Source: an uncultured Pseudomonadota bacterium (GTDB lineage: Bacteria > Pseudomonadota > Alphaproteobacteria > RF32 > CAG-239). Taken from it: a stretch of DNA of 64,000 bases. Made by a program: the position numbers and the translations under genes. Each line of letters begins with the position of its first letter. Position 1 is the stretch's first letter. Under the pieces are notes generated by a model that worked only from the letters and a program-made list of their open reading frames with translations, was not told where the DNA came from and searched no databases. The stretch is from assembly GCA_902494875.1 (NCBI GenBank), contig CABUUO010000001.1, forward strand, positions 248,001 through 312,000, read 5' to 3'. Positions 9,556 to 18,723 of this stretch are shown in pieces.

Positions 9556-9741
9556 GCCGGGATGTTTCGCTACGCTCAACATGACAAACGCAGGGCGTTT
9601 GATCCCATCAGTAAACTGTTTCACGACCTCCGTTGTCGGCATATTAATATGCCCCGCACGCCCACATTGGGTCACCCTGAGCATGTCGAAGAGGCTCTGC
9701 AAACTAATAAGGTTGAGATGCTTCACTTCATTCAGCATGAC
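9556..9741. repeat. Dispersed intergenic hairpin repeat, copy 1
   Basis: This copy contains a GTCACCCTGAGC...GCTTCACTTCATTCAGCATGAC inverted pair, a perfect 16-bp palindrome GGCATATTAATATGCC (about 9637-9652), and a partial arm at its left end (GATGTTTCGCTACGCTCAAC). It lies between convergent genes. It belongs to the family also found at 16890, 49706, 59091 and 61003. Confidence 0.85.
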
Positions 9742-9764
9742 AGTTTATATTAGATATGGTTCGG

Positions 9765-9809
9765 CAACACAAAAAAGGCACCGGTTGTTCCGATGCCTTT
9801 TTTGTGTTG
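9765..9809. terminator. Bidirectional intrinsic terminator
   Basis: A perfect 16-bp inverted repeat (CAACACAAAAAAGGCA and its complement) with a 13-base loop. Runs of A and T inside the arms give a U-tract on either strand. It separates the + strand glycan operon from the - strand gene at 9822. Confidence 0.9.
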
Positions 9810-9821
9810 AAAAATTACCGA

Positions 9822-10418
9822 TTATGCCGGCAAAACCAACGCTCCGCTGGTAAACGCGGCTGAAAAAGCCAGAAGTTCCTTAACTTCTTCATCTTCCAGC
9901 GCAATAATGCCGTCATGGTTAAGAACTGCTTCTTTCAAGCGGCGGCCGATTTCCCGCTCCTGAAGATAAGGATGTCCCCAATATCCGCAGATGGCCGAAA
10001 CTTCTTTAAAAGCGCCGCAGCATACGACTTCGCCTTCTCTCCATGTTGTGTGCGGTTCCAGAAGCTCTCCTTTGGGCAACAATTCACGCAGCCTCGGATC
10101 AGCCCATATCCAGTTTCGGGGATCACTTGCAATCTGCAGCGAACCGATGAGCCGGCAGGCCTGTATCCAGCTTCCTTTCCAAACGGCAACATAACCGTTG
10201 TAGAACTCTCCTTCCGCCAAGGGTTGGGCATTGGTAATGTTGTTTCCGTCCAGCGCCGCTGCAAACGAAGTGTACCATTTTTGCTCGCTGCTGTGTTTCA
10301 GTGTCAAGGCCTGAGCTTCCGTGATTTTCACAACGTTAAAGCTCTTTCTTCCCTCGGCGATGAACAAATTTCCTTCATAACGAAGGGTTGCGGCTGGATT
10401 GATTCTATAATCTTTCAT
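9822..10418 (-). CDS. Hypothetical protein, 198 aa
   Basis: I do not recognise the family. The protein is soluble in appearance, has no signal peptide or membrane segment, and is rich in Trp (WYTSF, WKGSWIQ, WIWADPR, TTWREGE). It starts at an ATG and ends just before the bidirectional terminator. It lies 135 bases downstream of the TerB-like gene on the same strand, with an AT-rich gap between them that probably holds its own promoter. Codon use matches the housekeeping neighbours, so it is likely a genuine lineage-specific gene. Confidence 0.65.
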   Translation of the reverse strand: MKDYRINPAATLRYEGNLFIAEGRKSFNVVKITEAQALTLKHSSEQKWYTSFAAALDGNNITNAQPLAEGEFYNGYVAVWKGSWIQACRLIGSLQIASDPRNWIWADPRLRELLPKGELLEPHTTWREGEVVCCGAFKEVSAICGYWGHPYLQEREIGRRLKEAVLNHDGIIALEDEEVKELLAFSAAFTSGALVLPA

Positions 10419-10553
10419 ATTTCTAATAATTTAGGCGTGAATCCTAAAAAAACAGCACTTGCCTGAGGCGCTGCGGGATATACATAATACTTGTTAAACA
10501 ATATGATAGTATCATATTTTGTAAAGCTTGACAATATTATTTTGTCTATTTTT

Positions 10554-11225
10554 TCATAATCCCACATCGGGATCCAAACCGTGTTCCCGCAGCGTTTGCA
10601 GAATTTCCGCAATGTAAATTTTTTCATTATAGGCCATTATTCCGTCGCTGACACAGATTTTTACGACTTCCCGCGCCAGATCTTCCGCCGCCTCGGGCGT
10701 TTTGTGGCGGATATTGTCCAGCGCCTGATAAAACTCTTCAATATCCGGCTCCAATCCCACCAGATATGTTTCAATATACTGGGAACTCAAATTTTCGACA
10801 TCGGCGTGTTTTTTGATATAATCAAAAATCGTCCGCTTTTTCATTTCGGAGAAATAATCTATGCATTTGGCTATGTATATAAGAATGATAATATCATCGC
10901 GGATTTCCTCCAAATGCTTAAAATCGAGAACCGGCGCATCGTCTTCCGCGGCGGCATCTGCTCCCGCAGCCAGAGAATCGCGGTAAGCGGCAAAATCTCT
11001 GAGCAGATCCTGACAGCGGGTATAATATTTTTCCGTGGTCATATCCATAATATCGTGGACATAGGAGGCATCAATCACCCGGGAGGTTTTGGTGCGGTAA
11101 AAATAAAGGCTCAGCATAATATTGCCCTCGCGTCCCCAGATATTTTTCAGCGCTACGTTTTCTTCGGTCAGCGTATCGTTGTTTACCAAGTGGACAATAA
11201 GATTATAGAAGGCAATTTCAGTCAT
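10554..11225 (-). CDS. TerB-like (tellurite-resistance fold) protein downstream of mfd
   Basis: A 223-residue, mostly helical acidic protein. The C-terminal segment AREVVKICVSDGIMAYNEKIYIAEIL matches the TerB pattern, in which a D-G followed by an acidic E-x-x-x-I helix forms a metal-binding loop. The N-terminal ~150 residues are unfamiliar. Its start codon directly abuts the stop of mfd (no gap), so it is translated with mfd. In many alphaproteobacteria the gene near mfd and recG is sdhE; none is seen here. Function unknown; a stress or membrane role is usual for TerB-like proteins. Confidence 0.65.
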   Translation of the reverse strand: MTEIAFYNLIVHLVNNDTLTEENVALKNIWGREGNIMLSLYFYRTKTSRVIDASYVHDIMDMTTEKYYTRCQDLLRDFAAYRDSLAAGADAAAEDDAPVLDFKHLEEIRDDIIILIYIAKCIDYFSEMKKRTIFDYIKKHADVENLSSQYIETYLVGLEPDIEEFYQALDNIRHKTPEAAEDLAREVVKICVSDGIMAYNEKIYIAEILQTLREHGLDPDVGL

Positions 11226-14200
11226 TTAATCTTCCAGCAGCCGGTTCAGCTTAGTTACAAAGTTTTTGATCGTCTCAACCCGGACAGCATAACTCTCCAG
11301 GTTTTTCTCAATGAATATTTTCTGGTCCGGACGTATTTTTACCGCACCAAACTGACGGCTGATAAAGTCTATCAGTTTATCGGGCCTTGCGAAAGTATTG
11401 TTGCGCAAGGTTATCAGCACGCCTTTGGCACCGGCATCTATTTTTTCAATATTGGCCGAGCGGCAAAGCTGCTTTATCTCAACGGTTTTGAGCAGATTGT
11501 CAACTTCTTCTGGCAGTTTGCCGAAGCGGTCAATCAGCTCCTCGCGGATATCATCCAGCCCGGCCTTGTCGGCAATGTCGCCGATGCGTTTATACAGCCC
11601 CAGACGCACACCCAAATCGCGGACGTAGGTTTCCGGAATCATAATCGGAATACCGGTTGTTATCTGCGGTGCCCAGTCGGAAATCTGTTTTTGCCGTTCA
11701 TCGGCCAGTTCGCCGGTTTTCAGGCGCATAATCTCTTCTTCCAGCATATGCTGATACAAGGCAATGCCCACTTCTTTGATATGGCCGGACTGTTCTTCGC
11801 CCAGAATGTTGCCGGAGCCGCGGATATCCATATCGTGACTGGCCAAAGAAAAACCAGCGCCCAGCGTATCCAGCGCCTGCAAGATATTCAGCCGCCGCTC
11901 GGCAATCGGTTTTAAGGCCTTTTGTCTGGGAATGGTGAAATAGCAATAGCCGCGCAGTTTGCCGCGCCCTACCCGACCCTTAAGCTGATACAGCTGCGCC
12001 AGTCCGAACATATCCGAACGATAGACAATCATGGTATTGACGCTCGGCATATCAATGCCGGATTCAATAATCGTGGTTGAAAGCAGCAGATCGGCCTTGC
12101 CGTCGGCAAAATCGTTCATTACGTTTTCAAGCTGTTTGACCGGCATCTGTCCGTGAGCCACCAGAATTTTTACGTCAGGCACCAGTTCGCGCAGTTCTTT
12201 TTCCACGCCGAAAATATCCGATACCCGCGGACAAACGAAAAAGGTCTGTCCGTGACGAAACTTCTCGCGATAAATGGCTTCCTTAATCATAACTTTGTCA
12301 AAAGGCATGACGAACGTTCTGGCCGCCAGGCGGTCAACCGGCGGCGTGGCGATAATGCTCAACTGTTTGACGCCGGTTAAAGACAATTGCAGCGTCCGAG
12401 GAATCGGCGTTGCCGTGAGGGTCAGCACATGGACGTCAGACTTGATGGCTTTCAGCTTTTCCTTGTGAGCCACGCCGAAATGCTGTTCTTCATCAATAAT
12501 CAGCAGCCCCAGATTGCAAAACTTAATGTCTTTTGAAAGCAGCGCGTGCGTGCCGATGACGATTTCGACCGAACCGTCTTCCAGACCTTTTTTGGTTTGT
12601 TCGGCCTCTTTGGGCGTTACCAGGCGGGAGAGCATCTTAACCCTGACCGGAAAACCTTCCATCCGCTGCTTAAAGTTCATATAATGCTGGCGCGCCAACA
12701 GCGTGGTCGGCACAATCAGCGCCACCTGCGCTCCGCTGGACGCCACGGCAAATGCAGCCCGCAGCGCAACCTCGGTTTTGCCGAACCCGACGTCGCCGCA
12801 GACCAGTCTGTCCATCGGCACGGACTGTCCGAGATCCTGCATAACATCGGCAATGGCGTTGAGCTGGTCATCGGTTTCATTATAAGGAAAATGTGAACAA
12901 AATTCGTCATAAAGGCCTTGTGGCGGAATAAAGGCATCAGCTTTTTTGAGGTGCCGCTGCGCCGCAATCTGTATCAGTTTTTCGGCAATGTCGCGAATTT
13001 TCTGTTTAACCTTGGCCTTTTTGGCCTGCCAGGCCATGCCGCCCAGCGTATCAAGCTGGATGTTGTCATCCTCTATGCCGTAGCGGGACAAGACGTCAAT
13101 GTTTTCAACCGGGACAAAAAGCTTGGCATCGTTGGCATACAAAATTTTGAGACAATCGTGCGGGGCACCGCCGGCGGTGATGTTTTCCAGCCCCAAGAAC
13201 TTGCCGATACCATGTTCAATATGCACCACCAGTTCGCCGACGTTCAAGGAACCGACATCGGCAATAAAGTCTTTGGAAGAAGCCTTGCGGACAGTTTTGC
13301 GATGCTGGCGTTCGCCCAGAATATCCTGTTCGGAGATGAAGCACAAACCGTCGCCCCTGAAACCCTGACTCAGATTTAAAACCACCATAACGGTTTTGGA
13401 AAGATCCTTTTCCTGCGCTTCGTCCCAATTGTCGGCGAAGCTTAAATCTTTTATCTCATGTTCGGACATCAGCGAAAAGACACGGTCGCGCGACCCCTCG
13501 GAATAGCAGCATATCACCCGTTTCAGTTTTTGATTTTCCCGCAGGTAGGCCGCCAAATCCGTGTATACCTGCCCCAGATTGACATTTTTGGCATGGGCAA
13601 AGCTGCGGCCGGGCACGACCTCGGCATCAATAATCTCTTCGGTGTTTTCAATGCTCAAATTTGTAAATTTAACCGCCTGTCTTTTAGCGAGAATTTCATA
13701 AACCTGTTTTTCGTTCAGATACAAAAGCTCGGGCTTCACCGGACGATAGACATCCTGTTCGGCGGCGGATTTTATGTTTAAGGCTTCAAGCCTGGCCTGA
13801 TAATAGTCGGCAATGCCGTCGCATTTGGCTTTCAGCGCCTCGTCAAAACTGCGGCCGATGACAATGTCGGCAGAGGGCAGATAGGAAAACAGATCCGGCA
13901 GCGGGTCTTCGTAAAAAAACGGCAGCCAGTTTTCCATGCCCAAATGTTTTATTCCTTCGGAAATATCGGCATAGATTTCATCGTCTTTGAACGCCGCGCC
14001 GAAAGCCTCACGATATTTGGAACGGAAAGAGCGGATGGTGTTTTCATCCAGCGCCACTTCGCCCATGACCTGAAAACTGTAATGGGTCAGCTCGCCGGTG
14101 GTGCGCTGGGTCATGGCGTCAAAGGTGCGAATACGCTCAACCTCGTCATCAAACAGGTCAATGCGCAGCGGCTCGTTGGTTCCGACCGGAAAAATGTCGA

Positions 14201-14699
14201 TAATGTCGCCGCGCACCGCATATTCTCCGGGTTCTATCACCTGTTCCACGCGGTTGTAGCCGTTCAGCGCCGCATAATGAATAAAGTCGTTGAAGCTGAG
14301 TTTGCCGCCGACCTTTACCAGCCGCACCGAATTCAAAAATATTTTCTGCGGCGGCAGTTTCTGAATCAGGGAACCGATACTGGCGATAATCACCCGCGGC
14401 TTTTTAGGATTGGGGTTGGTTACAATCTCGGTCAGGGTCTCGACCCGCTGCGCCACGATATTGACGTTCGGCGAAACCCGGTCATAGGGCACCGTATCCC
14501 AGGCCGGAAACTTCAAAACATCCAGTTTGGGATTAAGATACCGCAATATGTCAGCCGTGCGTTCCAGCGAAACGCCGTCGCTTACCACATACAAAATTTC
14601 CTTGGACTTGCGGCTGAAGCGGTCAAGCAAAACCGCGTCATAGCCATCGGGCACCGAAGAGAGGGTCTTGTTTTTCAGTTTGTTGAGATCGTACTGCAT
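11226..14699 (-). CDS. mfd: Transcription-repair coupling factor
   Basis: A full-length Mfd of 1157 residues, the usual size. It releases RNA polymerase stalled at DNA lesions and recruits the UvrABC system. The N-terminal UvrB-like region includes KFPAWDTVPYDRVSPN. The RNA-polymerase-interaction domain is followed by the RecG-like translocase motor with Walker A GDVGFGKTEVALRAAF, motif II IDEEQHFGV, motif III LTATPIPRTLQ, and the TRG/helicase C part with IIESGIDMPSVNT and QLKGRVGRG. The C-terminal D7 domain is present. The gene is divergent from recG, with an 87-base gap that must hold both promoters. Confidence 0.97.
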   Translation of the reverse strand: MQYDLNKLKNKTLSSVPDGYDAVLLDRFSRKSKEILYVVSDGVSLERTADILRYLNPKLDVLKFPAWDTVPYDRVSPNVNIVAQRVETLTEIVTNPNPKKPRVIIASIGSLIQKLPPQKIFLNSVRLVKVGGKLSFNDFIHYAALNGYNRVEQVIEPGEYAVRGDIIDIFPVGTNEPLRIDLFDDEVERIRTFDAMTQRTTGELTHYSFQVMGEVALDENTIRSFRSKYREAFGAAFKDDEIYADISEGIKHLGMENWLPFFYEDPLPDLFSYLPSADIVIGRSFDEALKAKCDGIADYYQARLEALNIKSAAEQDVYRPVKPELLYLNEKQVYEILAKRQAVKFTNLSIENTEEIIDAEVVPGRSFAHAKNVNLGQVYTDLAAYLRENQKLKRVICCYSEGSRDRVFSLMSEHEIKDLSFADNWDEAQEKDLSKTVMVVLNLSQGFRGDGLCFISEQDILGERQHRKTVRKASSKDFIADVGSLNVGELVVHIEHGIGKFLGLENITAGGAPHDCLKILYANDAKLFVPVENIDVLSRYGIEDDNIQLDTLGGMAWQAKKAKVKQKIRDIAEKLIQIAAQRHLKKADAFIPPQGLYDEFCSHFPYNETDDQLNAIADVMQDLGQSVPMDRLVCGDVGFGKTEVALRAAFAVASSGAQVALIVPTTLLARQHYMNFKQRMEGFPVRVKMLSRLVTPKEAEQTKKGLEDGSVEIVIGTHALLSKDIKFCNLGLLIIDEEQHFGVAHKEKLKAIKSDVHVLTLTATPIPRTLQLSLTGVKQLSIIATPPVDRLAARTFVMPFDKVMIKEAIYREKFRHGQTFFVCPRVSDIFGVEKELRELVPDVKILVAHGQMPVKQLENVMNDFADGKADLLLSTTIIESGIDMPSVNTMIVYRSDMFGLAQLYQLKGRVGRGKLRGYCYFTIPRQKALKPIAERRLNILQALDTLGAGFSLASHDMDIRGSGNILGEEQSGHIKEVGIALYQHMLEEEIMRLKTGELADERQKQISDWAPQITTGIPIMIPETYVRDLGVRLGLYKRIGDIADKAGLDDIREELIDRFGKLPEEVDNLLKTVEIKQLCRSANIEKIDAGAKGVLITLRNNTFARPDKLIDFISRQFGAVKIRPDQKIFIEKNLESYAVRVETIKNFVTKLNRLLED

Positions 14700-14786
14700 T
14701 ATTATAATTCAATCGTTTACTTATGAAATAAAATATATACAATATAGAGGTGATAGCAACTGTTTTTTATGGTATGCAGGGTATAA

Positions 14787-16868
14787 ATGAGGCCGGAAAT
14801 ATTGTTCCCGCTGTTTGCGGACATTACCACTATCGGCGGTTTGGGCGAAAAAAGCGCCAAACTGCTGCAAAACCTCGGCATAGGCAAAGTCATCGACCTG
14901 ATCTGGCATCTGCCCGCCGGCCTGATTGACCGCACTTACACCCCAAAACTGGCCGAAGCCAGAACCGGCGTTATCGCCACGGTCAAAGTCCGGATTGTCG
15001 AGCATATTGCTCCGGCCAGAAAAGCGCAGCCTTACAAAGTGATTGTCGAAGACGGCTCCGACCAGATGACCATAAGTTTTTTCAAAGCCTATCCGGAATC
15101 TATCCGCAAAAATCTCCCGGTCGGCGAAATCCGCATTGTCAGCGGCAAAATTGAACGCTTCAACAATATGCTGCAAATGAGTCACCCCGACTATATCGTC
15201 AAAGAGAACGAAGCGGCGCAAATTGCCGGCATTGAGCCGGTTTATCCGCTGACGGCGGGCATTTCCAACAAAATGCTCAACAAATGGATTAAACAGGCGT
15301 TGCTGCGGCTGCCTCATCTTCCCGAATGGCAGGATCCAAAATTTCTGACCGCGGAATCTTTTCCAGATTTTTACACGGCGGCGGAACTTGCCCACCGCCC
15401 TCGCCGGCCGGGAGACCTGGACCCCAATGCACCGGAACGCCGGCGCCTGGCTTATGATGAACTGCTTGCCAATCAGCTGGCGCTGGCAATCGTCCGGCAA
15501 AAGGTAAAAAAACAGCCGGGGCGCGAGCTCAAAGGCAACGGCCTGCTGCGCAAAAAAACATTGGACAAGCTGCCTTTTAAACTGACGGAAGCTCAGGAAA
15601 GGGTTTTGAAAGAAATTTTTGCCGACCAGGCCGCACCCTGCCGGATGCTGCGCCTGTTGCAGGGAGATGTGGGCAGCGGCAAAACGATTGTCGCCTTTTT
15701 ATCCATGCTCAACGCCGTTGAATGCGGCGCACAGGCCGCCATTATGGCGCCGACCGAGATTCTGGCCAAACAACATTTGGAAACCATTGCCCCGCTATGT
15801 GAGGAAATCGGCATTTGCTGCGAGCTTTTAACCGGACGCACCAAAGGCAAAAAACGCGTCCAAATTCTGGAAGACCTGGCCTCTGGCAAAACAGACATCA
15901 TCATCGGCACCCATGCCCTGTTTCAGGAAAACGTGGTATTCAAAGACCTGGCTTATGCGGTCATCGACGAACAGCACCGCTTCGGCGTGCATCAGCGCCT
16001 CAACCTCTCCAACAAAGGAAACAAAGCCGACATTCTGGTTATGACCGCCACGCCCATTCCGCGCACATTGGTATTAACCGCATACGGCGATATGGAATAT
16101 TCCAAAATAGATCAGGTTCCCGCCGGCCGCAAGCCGGTTGACACCCGCGTTATGCCGGTTGAAAAAATCGGCGAAATCGTTGCCGCTCTGCAAAGGAAAA
16201 TTAAAGACGGCGCAAGGGCTTATTGGGTTTGTCCGCTGGTCGAAGAATCGGAAAAAATAGATTTGGCCGCCGCCGAAGAACGTTTTGAAAGCCTTAAACA
16301 CTATTTTGGCGCCGAGGTCGGAATGGTACACGGCAAAATGAAAGAAGCCGAAAAAGACGCCGTTATGGAACGTTTTAAAAAAGGAGAAATCAAACTCCTG
16401 GTCGCCACCACCGTCATTGAAGTCGGCGTCAACGTTCCCGAGGCGACAATTATGGTCATTGAACACGCCGAACGTTTCGGCCTCGCACAGCTTCATCAGC
16501 TGCGCGGACGCATTAAGCGCGGCTATCAGGCTTCCACCTGCATTTTATTGTATTCTTATCCCTTGAGCGAACATTCGCGCGCAAGATTGAACATTATGAA
16601 AGAAACCGAGGACGGCTTCCGCATCGCCGAAGAAGATCTTGAACTCCGCGGCGGCGGCGAAATGCTCGGCACCCGGCAAAGCGGCTTTGCCGAATTCCGG
16701 CTGGCGGATCTTTCCGTCCACAAAAATCTGCTGCTGACGGCTTCCAAAGACGCCAAACTGATTATGGAACTTGACCCCGACCTTACTTCCGAACGGGGAC
16801 AGGCTCTGCGCACGCTCCTCTACCTTTTTGAACGCGACAATGCCGTCAAAACCTATCTTGCCGGCTAA
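14787..16868 (+). CDS. recG: ATP-dependent DNA helicase RecG
   Basis: A 693-residue branch-migration helicase that reverses stalled replication forks and processes Holliday junctions. The N-terminal wedge domain starts with a helix-hairpin segment (TTIGGLGEKSAKLLQNLGI) and an OB-fold. Motor motifs are Walker A LQGDVGSGKTIVAF, motif II VIDEQHRFGVHQR, motif III MTATPIPRTL, and VIEVGVNVPEATIMVIEHAERFGLAQLHQLRGR in the second lobe (motifs V and VI). The start at 14787 gives the expected length. A dispersed repeat copy follows its stop. Confidence 0.97.
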   Translation: MRPEILFPLFADITTIGGLGEKSAKLLQNLGIGKVIDLIWHLPAGLIDRTYTPKLAEARTGVIATVKVRIVEHIAPARKAQPYKVIVEDGSDQMTISFFKAYPESIRKNLPVGEIRIVSGKIERFNNMLQMSHPDYIVKENEAAQIAGIEPVYPLTAGISNKMLNKWIKQALLRLPHLPEWQDPKFLTAESFPDFYTAAELAHRPRRPGDLDPNAPERRRLAYDELLANQLALAIVRQKVKKQPGRELKGNGLLRKKTLDKLPFKLTEAQERVLKEIFADQAAPCRMLRLLQGDVGSGKTIVAFLSMLNAVECGAQAAIMAPTEILAKQHLETIAPLCEEIGICCELLTGRTKGKKRVQILEDLASGKTDIIIGTHALFQENVVFKDLAYAVIDEQHRFGVHQRLNLSNKGNKADILVMTATPIPRTLVLTAYGDMEYSKIDQVPAGRKPVDTRVMPVEKIGEIVAALQRKIKDGARAYWVCPLVEESEKIDLAAAEERFESLKHYFGAEVGMVHGKMKEAEKDAVMERFKKGEIKLLVATTVIEVGVNVPEATIMVIEHAERFGLAQLHQLRGRIKRGYQASTCILLYSYPLSEHSRARLNIMKETEDGFRIAEEDLELRGGGEMLGTRQSGFAEFRLADLSVHKNLLLTASKDAKLIMELDPDLTSERGQALRTLLYLFERDNAVKTYLAG

Positions 16869-16889
16869 CCGGGCAGCGCCCGGCGGCAA

Positions 16890-17022
16890 TGGTTGGCTGT
16901 TTCACGGTCTCCGTTGTCGGCACATTAATATGCGCCGCGCGCCCGCGTCTGGTCAGCCTGAGCCTGCCGAAGGGTCTCAGCAATGTAATAAGGCTGAGAT
17001 GTTTCGCTACGCTCAACATGAC
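16890..17022. repeat. Dispersed intergenic hairpin repeat, copy 2
   Basis: Left part: GTTGTCGGCACATTAATATG followed by GCCGCGCGCCCG. Right part: an imperfect hairpin whose arms are GTCAGCCTGAGCCTGCCGAA and TTTCGCTACGCTCAACATGA. It lies between convergent recG and the unknown gene at 17128. Confidence 0.85.
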
Positions 17023-17055
17023 ATTAATACACCGGCATAACAATAAAGAATGACA

Positions 17056-17088
17056 CAAAAAAAGGGGCGTGATTCGCATCAGGCCCCT
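17056..17088 (-). terminator. Intrinsic terminator for the 17128-18569 gene pair
   Basis: On the - strand, AGGGGC pairs with GCCCCT around a 14-base loop and is followed by a run of T (A7 on the + strand at about 17057-17063). It sits 40 bases past the stop of the gene at 17128. Confidence 0.8.
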
Positions 17089-17127
17089 CTCAAAAAAATG
17101 AAAAAAATTAGTCTTATTGTTAAGAAA

Positions 17128-17547
17128 TTAATCTACAACTTCTTCCAGGATTCCGTCACCAACCATTTTGGCTGTACGGTATCCGACCAAGACTTCCTGA
17201 CCCTCCTTAATCTCCCGCAGCCATAAGCGGCGGTCGGTCACATAAGGTTTGGCGCCTTGGTACATCGGCAAAATGATTGCCAGATATGCCTGACTTTCCG
17301 TATTAATTTCGGCAATCCAAGAAGGTTTTCCCCACTTGCTCTCGCCTTCGGAAATAACGCGTATCCACACAGCTCTCGGCTTCTGTTTCAAAAGGGTGGT
17401 TCCCCTTTTGCGAAAAAGATGGTTCAAAACAAAAAAATCGGTCTTATTTTCTGCCGACATATGCTTCTTCAGAGCGGCCTTGAGTCCTTTTCTCATTTTG
17501 CCCAACATGCGGTCTGCATCCTGGCGCAGTATATTTCTTTTAGTCAT
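17128..17547 (-). CDS. Hypothetical protein, 139 aa
   Basis: No family recognised. A basic N-terminal region rich in Lys/Arg (residues 1-50) is followed by a beta-type region with PRAVWIRVISEGES, SQAYLAIILP and VTDRRLWLREIKEGQEV. No signal peptide or membrane segment is visible. It starts five bases after the stop of the 338-residue gene upstream on the same strand, so the two form an operon ended by the terminator at 17056-17088. Confidence 0.65.
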   Translation of the reverse strand: MTKRNILRQDADRMLGKMRKGLKAALKKHMSAENKTDFFVLNHLFRKRGTTLLKQKPRAVWIRVISEGESKWGKPSWIAEINTESQAYLAIILPMYQGAKPYVTDRRLWLREIKEGQEVLVGYRTAKMVGDGILEEVVD

Positions 17548-17552
17548 TTTTT

Positions 17553-18569
17553 TTAGAATTTAGATGTCCAACCTTCGTTTGTCAGTTTCACCGGATTGCC
17601 GTCATTGGCAAACTGTGTGCCGACGGAAACTCTCAATACCGTTTTATCGATGTTCACGTTGAATTCGGTAATGAGTCCAATGCGCGCATCAATCAGTAAG
17701 ACAGCCGGCGGCGTAGCGCTGCGGTTTTCCCCGATGATATAGGAAAAATCGATATGGCAGCACATAACGGGCACCATATCCAGCAGTTGATAGTTCGCTT
17801 CATACTGCTGTTTTTGATCCTCCGGAAGGTTGTCAAATACTTCCTTAGCCTCTTCTCTGGTCATAAATTCGCTCTCATTGTCTGCCGGGCGAAATTTACG
17901 GCCGTTAAAGAAATAATTTTTGTAACCGTGCATTTCCTTGTTGCGGATACGGGCGCCTTCCGTAATCAGTTTATATTCACTGAGAGGCAAACCCATTGTC
18001 CGTACGGCGGAAGTGGCAACGTCCACAAAAATTCCGAAGACCCGGTTTTTGTCTTTTTTCAGCTCAAGGACAAAATTGAGCGAACCAAGAGCCAAACAGG
18101 GTTTGAGCGTTCTTTGTTCCGGTTCCAGCTGATGATATTGACGGCGGACGGAACTTTCATAAGTCATGGCCATAAAGCCGTTGACAACAATTCCGGCACG
18201 TTCGGCATCGGCACAGAGTTTCGGCGTTTCATCCATGCTCAAAAGCATTTCCAAACCGTTTTCCGTCTCAATAATTTCGGACGAAACCAGATTGTTGTTA
18301 TATCTTCCTTTTGCCACAGCGGGAAGGTACGTTCCCTCTTCTCCAGCCAAAAGCATCTGATTGGCCAAAGGCGAGTAGATGAGATATCTGGTGTCAAGCC
18401 CTTTTATCGCTTCCAATGTCACACCGGGAAGATAATCTTTCTTGGCAACATTGAAAATCAACGATAATCTAGGCTGAGAGAGTTCGTAACCCTGCAATTC
18501 TCCGGCGAAGATGTTGGCCATTTCATTGGCGGTATCTTCTAAATTCAGTAAAAAACTTTGTCTTTCCAT
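17553..18569 (-). CDS. Hypothetical protein, 338 aa
   Basis: No family recognised. The protein begins MERQSFLLNLEDTANEMANI and has no signal peptide or membrane segment. It has a mixed composition with short charged patches and a C-terminal region rich in beta-type residues (ARIGLITEFNVNIDKTVLRV). Its codon use resembles the housekeeping genes. It forms an operon with the 139-residue gene five bases downstream. The 154-base gap upstream contains the terminator of the next - strand gene and an AT-rich stretch where its own promoter must lie. Confidence 0.65.
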   Translation of the reverse strand: MERQSFLLNLEDTANEMANIFAGELQGYELSQPRLSLIFNVAKKDYLPGVTLEAIKGLDTRYLIYSPLANQMLLAGEEGTYLPAVAKGRYNNNLVSSEIIETENGLEMLLSMDETPKLCADAERAGIVVNGFMAMTYESSVRRQYHQLEPEQRTLKPCLALGSLNFVLELKKDKNRVFGIFVDVATSAVRTMGLPLSEYKLITEGARIRNKEMHGYKNYFFNGRKFRPADNESEFMTREEAKEVFDNLPEDQKQQYEANYQLLDMVPVMCCHIDFSYIIGENRSATPPAVLLIDARIGLITEFNVNIDKTVLRVSVGTQFANDGNPVKLTNEGWTSKF

Positions 18570-18669
18570 TTTTTTTATATTTTTGGAGTTAATAATATTT
18601 TTTATAATTCTCGTAATATACTAATTGATTTTCGGGCTATAAAATATCAAGTTTTTAGACAAAAGTCAA

Positions 18670-18706
18670 CAAAAAAAACAGAAGAACTTTTACAAATTCT
18701 TCTGTT
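18670..18706 (-). terminator. Intrinsic terminator for the gene at 18724
   Basis: On the - strand, AACAGAAGAA and TTCTTCTGTT form a perfect 10-bp stem with a 10-base loop, followed by eight T. It lies 18 bases past the stop of the 226-residue gene. Confidence 0.85.
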
Positions 18707-18723
18707 TCCTTTTGTCTCAGAGA

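Noticed and set aside
9562..9853. Short frames inside the dispersed repeats (such as ones beginning MFRYAQHD)
   Set aside because: They recur wherever the repeat does and reflect the repeat sequence, not a protein.
10581..14726. Long frames antisense to mfd (up to 444 aa)
   Set aside because: They run opposite a full-length, well-conserved mfd and are composed of the expected antisense residues (Phe, Asn, Gln, Ile, Val); no family motifs.
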